Part shown: one piece after another, positions 55,736 through 64,000 of the stretch
Layout of the letters: each line of letters starts with the position of its first letter
Numbering within the stretch: position 1 is the stretch's first letter
NCBI GenBank assembly: GCA_963675555.1
Contig: OY776674.1
Coordinates: 34,688,820 to 34,752,819, forward strand
Direction of reading: 5' to 3'
DNA length: 64,000 nt
From: Leptura quadrifasciata
Taxonomy: Eukaryota > Arthropoda > Insecta > Coleoptera > Cerambycidae
The notes under the pieces: generated by a model
Seen by the model: only the letters and a program-made list of their open reading frames with translations
The model's database searches: none
Told to the model about the DNA's origin: nothing
Translations under genes and position numbers: made by a program

Positions 55736-56285
55736 TTATTCAGACAATCCGAGTTCAAATCTTAACGGTTCTCTCTTTTCTTTTTTTTTTGAAGAATTTC
55801 TCTTTTCACTGCCAAATAATTTTTATTGTTTAAATAATTAAGTATTCGTGTTAGTGTTTTTAATTATTTCAAAAAAACTTATTGTTTTTAAATTTATTTT
55901 TGTAATAAAAGGAATTATGTTAGGATATTTATTTTCCGCCATACCAAGCCTACTTTGCCTGATCCTGTAACGGCCAACAAGCTTCTCGTGATGGTTGCAC
56001 GATGGGTCCAGATATAGGTAATAAATTATAACAGTAATGCCATAAAATAATTTTTTTCCGTAGAATCAATATTTTGTTTCTTCCGATGTAAGTTTTTTTT
56101 GTGCGTGTTGTACTGAAAATAATAATAATAACCAGTTTATTATTTTCCACATAATTACAAGTCGAGTTATGCAAATACACAGAATTTTGTTGAAGATAAA
56201 GGGCAATTTCGGCAGCTTACTGATGAGAATCAGATGCTGATAAGGCCATATAAATTTGAATTTAAAATTTAGTAGTGGCAAAAAG
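55736..56285. other. AT-rich stretch with a possible Jockey 3' UTR scrap
   Basis: At 55935-56015, CCTGATCCTGTAACGGCC and GTGATGGTTGCACGATGGGT recall the 3' UTR of the neighbouring Jockey-type copies but without a full hairpin. Otherwise nothing. Confidence 0.35.
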
Positions 56286-56289
56286 TTTA

Positions 56290-59200
56290 AATAAATACAA
56301 ATAATTTTATCTCTAGAGAGAAAAAATATATAAAAAGGAAATAGAGGGAAGGTATAGAGCGAATAAATGGAAAGAGAGAGCTAGAAAAAAAGAGAAGGGA
56401 GAAACTAGAGAAGATAATTTAGAGGCAATAATGTAAAGAATGACGACACAAGGAAAGGTATATCTACATAAGAGGGGGCACACATGAAAATGATATCACT
56501 GCTGCGCAAGGAGAACTTTCTTTAATTTTCTTTTAAATGAGAGGCAGGAGGGTGAGAAATCGGTAATTTTGAACTTGTTAATGTAAGAAGCTATGTTGTC
56601 TGAAAAGGAACATTTAAACATTTTCTTTACGATGTACAGGGATAGTTAAAATATGTCTTCTACGTATGTTCAAATTATGAATGTGAGTGCGGTAAATAAT
56701 TTTATTATGAAGATAAGGAGGGGATTTAAACTTTAAAATTTTATCCATGCTGCATCTTTTAGTTTGTGTGATATTCTCTGCCTGCGTCTAATACCAAATA
56801 TGAATCTTAAACATGAATTTTGTAATTTTTGAATGCGCCTATTGTCGAAATTGTCCAAGCATGGTCCATAGACATTATCACAATAATTACATTTAGAGAA
56901 TATAAGAGAGTCACATAGCATTGTTTTAATATTCGTGTTTAAGTAATGTCTGTGTGAATAAATCATTTTTAGTGTTGAATATCCTTTTCTCAAGAGACCA
57001 GTTACATGTTCTTTAAATCTAAGCTTGCAATCTATCACAACACCTAAATTTTTTGCAGAGTCTTTAAATAGATAATGATCATTACCCACCTTCAGCCTAA
57101 GGGTACCAAGCAATGCATTTCTGACATTTTCGCTACAAAAAAGGACTGCAATTGATTTCTTTGGATTAAGTTTAAGTAAACGATCTTTTGATGAAGATAA
57201 TAGTGCGGCGGGATCACTATTAATATTTGAATTGCCTACTGCTGCTTTAGAAATGGGAAAGGAGTAATAAAGCTGCGTATCATTCGCATACATATGATAA
57301 TCAGAATATTTTATGGATTTAATTAAATTCAATGTGTAAATGGAGTAGAGAAGTGGGCCCAATATACTTCCCTGAGGAACTCCTGTAGTTACACTGAGCG
57401 TATCTGATTTTTTATCTTCTGGTAGTACTTGCTGTTTTCTGACAGCTAGGAATGAGCCAATAAATGATGAAGCAGAATTATCAAATCCTATATAATGCAA
57501 AATTGCTATTAATATTTCATGGTTGAGAGCATATCAAAGGCCTTTGTATAATCGATCAAAATAAGAATTGTGGCTTTACTATTATCAAATGCGTTAAAAA
57601 TATCATCGGTAATATCAGATAGTTCCGTAGAACAACTAAATCCACGTCTGAAGCCAGACTGTTTCATAAAATAATATTATGAATGTTCAAAAAAGGAGTA
57701 ACTTGCATTTCCATAACTTTTTATAGAATTTTAGACAGCGTGGGGAGAATTGATATTGAACGTAAATGACTAAATTTCATAGGAAGGTTAATATTAGGCA
57801 GTGGAATATCATTAGCGCACTTCCAGGCACTAGGAATATAAGATTTTGCGGTACACGTATTTATGATGTGCGTTATAAATGGGACTATATACTGACAACA
57901 TAAAGAGATGAGAGTTATATTCTATTGGTCATATTCATATGCATTAGATTTTATATTCTTAATTATATTTAGAATAATGTTGTCATTAACTTGCTCGAAA
58001 CTAAATGAATCGTTCACTATCTTATTGTTTTTGTAGAAGTTAAACAAGTTCGTGTTAGGTGAGCAGTTGTTATCTGCCGAGCTAACGAAATATTTATTTA
58101 GACTATTTACATCTCTTAAATTGTCAGGTAAATGTATATCTTTCTCATTATTTATATTCAGTTTTTTTAATTCCCTCCATTTATCTCTAATATTTGAGTG
58201 TTGAAATTTGTAATTAAGATATGCTTTCTTTTCTGATCTTAAGCAGACGTTATGAAATTCCTAATTTGTTTATAGTAGGCCCAATGTTCAGGACGTTTAG
58301 TTGTTCTAAATTTATTTAACGCTTTAGTTCGTAGCTTCCGCATTAATTTAATATTATCTGTGATCCATGAATACGATTTTAATTTATGATTTCTTACTCT
58401 AACAGGAGCATGCAGGTCAACAAGTAGAAGTAAGTTATTAGTGTTATCATCAATGCTATTCATAGCAAAGATTGTTTGCCAGGGTAAGTTTTCAAGATCA
58501 TGCTGAAATTCATTGAAATCAATATTTTAAGAGCCCTGTATGTAACAGATGTTTCAGTAGGCAAAAGAAAGTCAAAGTTTAGATTGCAGTAGGTTAATAA
58601 GTGATCAGACATCTCAATATCCTTTACGCCAACTTCAGCGATATTATCGAAATTACAGAAAATTAGGTCTATTAAAGAACATGAAGTATTTGACATGCAC
58701 GTAGGTTCGGTAATCAGTTGCTTTAAATTAAACATTTTAGTTATATCAATTAAATCACTAGTATTAGCAGAATCTAAATTCGACACATTAATGATAGAAC
58801 GTACAGAGCTTTGTCCTGCTGGAAGCGCTTCCGGAATGATTTTTGCACAGAGACCCTGGTCCTGCTAGCAGGACAATATTCCGCTCATAAAGTTATCCTG
58901 CATACAGGACGTAAGGTACTACCAGCAGTATATGCAGCAAAACGTGAATGAACTATTTATTGTCATTAACTTTCGTAAATTGAAGACCTGCTGGCAGGAC
59001 TCACTTTAATCACAAATTGTGCAGCGCTTTAAATTGAAAGATATTTTTAGTTACAAAATAAATAAAATTCGGAGCATATCGTAAATGATTTAAGTAAAAG
59101 TATAATTCAAAAATATTAATATCTTTATTAAATAAATTATATATTATTTTTAATGTATTTTTAAGTCAAAAACGGGAAGGAAAAATGAAAACAAATGTTC

Positions 59201-60475
59201 AATAAAAAATATATTTTTAGTCATCTATGCTGGGCTACCATGCTGAATATGGTAGGTAAAACAATTTCTTCCTGTTGTTGGAGAACAGAACAGCACGTGC
59301 GTCACAAGTACTGCTATTATTATCATTAGTATTTGTAAATTGGTTTTTTAGGTCCAAGTATACAAAAAACGCATTTACTTACCTTCATTTGAAGAGAACT
59401 ACAACTAATCTTCATGGTGTTTCCATGTCCCACTCAACACTTGCCAGATTTTTTTATTTGAAATTTTTTTTATCACTCCGAAACACCTGGCGGTATTCCA
59501 TTCTTCATCAAATTGTGATATACTCAACTAACAGGGCCGGATTAAGGCGCATGCGAAGCAGGCGGTCGCCTAGGGTGCCAAACTTGGAGAGGCGCCAAAA
59601 TTGAAAGGATGAAAAAAAGAAAAGAGCGAGTAAATTTTTAAGGGGAAAAATAAAAAGAGCGAAAAAATTTGGAAGAGCAAAGAAATTAAAAGAGTTGAAT
59701 AATTGAGGTAGCGAAAAAATGAAAGGGCGACAAAATCGAAAAAGCAACATATTTTGTAAATTTTGCCGTAAAGAGGCGGGAAAAATATTTTGCCTGCAAG
59801 AAAAATTGACCTTGTTCCGGACCTGTCCACAATGATTATTTTTCGAAGCAAAAACCGTTGCCGGCGTGGAAATACGCGCTCCTGGCTTCATCTTTTGAGT
59901 ATAAATGACTGATATGTTCAAGCCGACATAACTTTGGAACTAATAAACATAGCGCCTTCGGACAAAGATGCACTTTCAGAGCATTTCATTGGCTTCTAGA
60001 AAATGTAAAAATTCGTCCTGCGGGCAGGTCCTATAATCCTAATATTTAGCAATTTCTAGTGTACTCAAATGAGTTATTTTCGTACTGCCGGCAGGACACT
60101 GTACATTCTATCATTAATGTTAAAATCATCAAAGCATAAAATTATATCTGACTCAGAATAAAAATTGGTCAAAATATCCTCAAAATAATTAAGAAACTGT
60201 TTATAATCTGAATTAGGCGGTCTATATATATTACCCACAATCATATTTTGTCCAGATACTACCAACTTAAACCGAATGTGCTCAATAAATTCCCTGCATT
60301 CATTTATTATAATATTAAAATGTATCCCTGCTTTAATGTACATACTAACACCGCCTGCTCTCTAGGGTCTGTCCTGCCTTACAAATGAGAATTTGTTTAT
60401 TTTAATTTCATCATCAACAACTCCTTCATGTAACCAGGTTTCTGTTACACCCAGTATATCAAATGTTGCGCTTAT
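56290..60475 (-). pseudogene. CR1-type LINE with endonuclease and RT, split by a TIR element
   Basis: The endonuclease begins near 60450 (ATFDILGVTETWLHEGV), continues GGVSMYIKAGIHFN and IVGNIYRPPNSDYKQF, and reaches IILCFDDFNIN at 60120. It resumes at 58785 (VSNLDSANTSDLIDI, ITEPTCMSNTSCSLIDLIFC, MSDHLLTYCNL). RT is read from about 57700 to 56733: GFDNSASSFIGSFL, TTGVPQGSILGPLLYSIYT and YHMYANDTQLYY, where Asn replaces the second catalytic Asp. Then come NLGVVIDCKLRFKEHV and LQNSCLRFIFGIRRR. The C-terminal end is near 56470. The 255-codon stretch 57500-56733 is still open. Confidence 0.85.
58794..60111. mobile_element. TIR element, hAT-like by 8-bp duplication, with palindrome array
   Basis: CATTAATG flanks the element at 58786-58793 and 60112-60119. 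The ends are inverted repeats ATAGAACGTACAG and CTGTACATTCTAT (12 of 13), followed by TCCTGC-GG. Six copies of a palindromic TCCTGC-NN-GCAGGA motif cluster in the two subterminal regions. It interrupts the endonuclease of a LINE, whose frame is continuous after removal. No transposase is visible, so it is non-autonomous. Inside, near 59531, CAGGGCCGGATTAAGGC is a typical end of another hAT-type repeat. Confidence 0.75.
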
Positions 60476-60479
60476 ATTG

Positions 60480-61385
60480 ACTTATATTATTATAAAATAA
60501 ACCATCAAACTAAAACTTGGACTAATTTTCAATGGCCTATGGGACATGAAATAGAAATAATATGAAGCGCGCTCGACAGGCGGGCGGACTGGAAGTTCGT
60601 GGCATTGTAGGGAAACTTTGCAGCAGTCTTTTCGTCTAACGATTATAACATGTATTTAGAAAGTTCTTCGAGATATGTTAAAACGTAAGACGGAGGCAAC
60701 AAAAAAAAATTTCGACAAAAAAATTAAAAATTTGAGGGCGTGTCATATATGTGCCTACCAAATCTATGACCTAATATTCGTCAAATTAACATTATTTGAA
60801 CTATTTGAAGCGATATGCTTTCTCGAGTAATCGAATCAAGGGTAAACCTAGTTTACCTGAAATTACTCTATTGCATTTCTATAATTATTATATTTTTCAA
60901 TTATAGTCTTACATGCTTTCAATATAGAAAGCTCTGAATTATTTAAGTAAAATGGTTAAGTAGGTCCCACGCTGCCATTACCCATTAATAATGCTAATAA
61001 TTGTATTGAATTTATATCTAATTATTTCCACTAATAGATGTAACGTGACTAATGAGCGAAATTTTCACGACTGAACTGATTTATGAAGATTAAAGTAAAT
61101 TGATTTTGTCCTATTAAAAAAAAATGGATGTAAAATATTTAAAGGAAATTCTCAACTTTATGTGTATAAATAAAATGAATATAGTAATGCGGATTCCCAA
61201 AAAGATAACAGTAAAACAACCCAATTAATGAATGATAAGGAACCCTTCACGGAATTAGTATAATCAATTACTTAATAATTAATTATAAAATTTTCAAGTA
61301 GTGAAATAAAAATAGAGAAAATGATTCATAAGCGCTTGACAACAAACTAAGCAATTGAAATCTAATTTACCTGCATCAAGAAAAT
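60480..61385. other. Gene-free AT-rich stretch
   Basis: A short GC-rich patch at 60565-60620 (GCGCGCTCGACAGGCGGG) has no recognised role. Otherwise nothing. Confidence 0.4.
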
Positions 61386-61389
61386 TAGA

Positions 61390-63560
61390 GATGATACATT
61401 AGGCCAGAGTTATTTTGATAAGTTAAAATTTAGATACACTTGCAACTACGTAGATAAGATATTTTTAGATCACCCAAATTGTGGCTAATTTGACTAAAAT
61501 ATTGATTCTGAAATTAATAGAAAATATGAAAACGACAAATATCTGAATATTGGCCAAGAGTTTCTTTTCATTGAAGTTTCTATTGTGAAAATAACATAAA
61601 TGATTATATTGTATCTATCTGTAAAAGTGATGATGCTTCTGATGGTTTAATTAATAACTATAACAACAATAGATATTAAGAGAACACAACCTTTTCTTTC
61701 TCTAGAGTATCTGAAGATGACGTATATAAGACACTAACTACTATCAAATCCAATGCCCATGGAAATGACTGTATTTCCACAAAAATGCTTTTATATTGTA
61801 TGCCTTATTTAAACTCCTATTTAACGCATATTATAAACCAATGTATTGAGCAAAGTATCTTTCCTGAGATTTGGAAGAAAGCATGGGTTAAACCTTTAAA
61901 TAAAATAAGCTGCCCAACAACCTGTTTGTTATGTTTAAAATTATAGAACGTTTATTATTTAATCAGCTGATGTCTTATACCAAGAAATCAGTCTGGCTTT
62001 AGGGTGGGTCACAGCACCACAAGTGCATTAGTAAAAGTTAATGATAGCATAATTAGGGGTTATGATCAAGGTAAAATTACGGCACTTGTGATGCTTGACT
62101 ATTCTAAAGCATTTGACACAATTAATCATACTTTACTTCTATCAAAATTAAGATATTACCGCTTTTCCGACAATTCTCTCAGTTTAATTAAATCATATTT
62201 TACTAACAGGCAGCACAGTGTAGTTTTAAGTGGGTCAATATAACTACCAAAAAATTTAGAAGCCGGAGTACCTCAAGGTTCAATATTGGGGCCATTATTT
62301 TTTATACTATACACTGCAGATCTTAAAAATATTTTAACGTCTTGTCAATCACATTATTACGCATATGATACGCAATTACACTTAACATTTCAACCAGGAG
62401 CTGTCCACCGGTCAATAAAATTAATAATGATATTGAAAATCTTGTGGAATATTCGCTTAAGCATTGTCTTAAAATTAATGCACGCAAATCTTCTCCACTT
62501 ATTTTTGGAAACGAAAAATTATGGAAGCATATTGAGGATAATTTTGAAATTTATGTACAGGACCAAAAACTGCCGTTCTTGACTCATACCAAAAATCTTG
62601 GACTTATTATAGATAAAAAAACTAAAATATACGTGTCATGTTAATCATCTACTAAAAAAACTTATTGTGCTTTAAAAAGAATTTATTTTAGTCGCGAAAT
62701 ATTAAATCAAAATCTCAAAAAATCCTCTGTGCCTCCCTCGTCTTATCTTTTTTCAATTATGGAGACATTATTTATGGACCGTGCGTTGATCAAGTTGATA
62801 CGTACAGAATACAAAAGGTACAAAATACGTGTATTAGATTTATTTTCAATTTAAACAGAAGAGATCATGTGTCTGTTAAACTAAAAAGTTTAAAATGGCT
62901 CAATATGGCCACAAGAAGAATGTTTCATCTTACATGCTTCACGCATAAAGTGATACCTCAAATCCACCTTATATAAATGAATGTTTAATAACACGATCGG
63001 CTTATCACAACCGTAATCTCAGACATGTTAATAATTTAAACATTCCTCAGCATAGCATGACATTCTTTAAAAAATCATTTACATATGCAGCATCCACCCT
63101 TTATAACTCTATACCTCTCAACTTTAAAAATCTTTCTTTCAGCTCATTTGAAACCAATTATAAAAAATACTTGTTAAACCAGTGAACAAATCATGTGAAT
63201 TTTTTTATCCTCTTTCTATTTTATTTATTTATTTTTTAATTTGTAAGTAGCTCTAATTCTTGTGGATAGGTTTTAACAAAATTATTTATATTATAGTATA
63301 AATTTAATATTTTTTATTTATTGTTTATTTGTTTTGCAATCCATTATTATAAAAACTACTTATTAAACCAGTTAACAAAATATGTAGAACAAATAATGTG
63401 AAATTTTTAATTTTCTTTATTTTATTATTATTATTGGCTCTAATTCCCGTGGATATGTTTATAAATTTTTATTAGTATGTTGTCTATTGTATAATTTTAA
63501 TATTTATTTAGTGTTTGTTTTATTTATTTTTTTTGCTTTGTTATAGTACTGCATGAAATT
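61390..63560 (+). pseudogene. CR1-type LINE, RT region to 3' end
   Basis: Blocks in order: VSEDDVYKTLTTIKSNAHGN (61707-61765), SIFPEIWKKAWVKPLNKI (61855-61905), SGFRVGHSTTSALVKVNDSI (61992-62050), ALVMLDYSKAFDTINHTLLL (62083-62140) and EAGVPQGSILGPLFFILYTA (62260-62318). Box C is YYAYDTQLH (62354), with Tyr where the first catalytic Asp should be. The thumb region has THTKNLGLIID (62580). C-terminal coding runs to 63185. The 3' region contains a tandem duplication of about 185 bp. Frame changes at several points. Confidence 0.8.
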
Positions 63561-63570
63561 ACTATATAAT

Positions 63571-64000
63571 CTAAATATTGTATCTGGTTGAGTGTAAGAG
63601 CAGTCTTTCTGACTGAACTCCGCCAAATAAAGTCAATATTATTTTTTTATGTAAAACCAGTCGTCCTTCTCCCTGCCTCCGATACCAGAGAGGGTACGCT
63701 GGGAGCGCCAGTAACCACTCTCTACACCGTAGAGAGTCAGTGATCACTGGTTCCGTGACTCGTGTGCCCTGAGCAGACGCAATGAACCAAGAATGACAGC
63801 CTTCTGCATTCTCCCGGCTAGGACTTCTGCCGATTGTCGGCATGCCGGTATGATGTTCAATTCTGAAAGCAGCGTGTGTCTCGTTCCACCGAGAGCTCCT
63901 ATAATCAGTACCACCAGCTTGACAGTATGGTCTGGATGCAGTCTGCGGAGTTCGAAGAGTAGGTCTCGATATTTTGTCCGCTTTTCTTCCTCCTTCAAGA
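63571..64000 (-). pseudogene. Restriction-endonuclease-type LINE, C-terminal domain
   Basis: The minus strand from 63998 reads EEEKRTKYRDLLFELRRLHP, VKLVVLIIGALGG and AGRMQKAVILGSLRLLR. This is the C-terminal part of the restriction-like endonuclease domain of R2/R4/NeSL-type LINEs. The 3' UTR continues to about 63600, with CTACACCGTAGAGAG at 63721. The element continues beyond the window's right edge. This last stretch is open, so the copy may be better preserved than the one at 54190. Confidence 0.65.

Noticed and set aside
1..64000. CRISPR arrays, bacterial operons, prophage or LTR-retroviral genes
   Set aside because: No regular repeat-spacer array, no ribosome-binding-site-led gene series, and no gag, protease, integrase or envelope motifs were seen.

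Overview
The window looks like a piece of an AT-rich arthropod nuclear genome, most likely insect. The evidence is spliced introns with GT-AG borders, animal-type start context, tRNA-, 5S- and LINE-derived dispersed repeats, Tc1/mariner transposons, Penelope-like elements and many arthropod-type non-LTR retrotransposons. No bacterial, organellar or viral organisation is seen. Species and order cannot be fixed from the sequence alone.

Only one convincing host gene is present: a two-coding-exon Larp6 (La-related protein 6) on the minus strand at 15324-17267. It has a La motif, an RRM and a C-terminal SUZ-C-like motif, a probable long 3' UTR at lower coordinates and a TATA-like promoter upstream. 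Two much weaker host candidates are a 25-codon spliced mini-gene at 22645-22779 and a possible terminal exon at 53368-53466. Almost everything else is a graveyard of mobile elements.

Layout: 1-3650, a Penelope-like element split by a Tc1-like transposon, then a 5S-type SINE and a restriction-endonuclease-type LINE scrap. 3650-7560, sparse repeats and tRNA-like SINE heads. 7684-8470, a LINE. 8824-13018, a tandem pair of 2.1-kb Penelope-like units with inverted arms. 13019-17570, the Larp6 locus. 17570-26000, AT-rich DNA with mariner scraps, a Jockey 3' end and short repeats. 26290-29158, a LINE carrying a Jockey insertion. 29160-35343, a mariner copy and a full SINE with target-site duplication. 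35465-49110, a chain of LINEs, including an intact 1089-codon LINE inserted in another LINE and a TIR element inserted in a third. 49985-52831, a second TIR element of the same protein family. 53368-64000, further LINEs and a 1.3-kb TIR element with a palindrome array.

The most unusual content is a pair of TIR-bounded elements (38184-40191 and 50331-52831). They carry decayed copies of one protein family: an N-terminal C2HC-like finger, an Asp/Glu-rich core with motifs such as HEEADTR and DTDV that resembles PIN/FEN-type nucleases, a GCDT motif, and a Cys-rich C-terminus. The first interrupts a LINE reading frame that becomes continuous again when the element and one target copy are removed, so this family behaves as cargo or machinery of a DNA transposon. 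Several other nested insertions can be dated relative to each other by the same logic.
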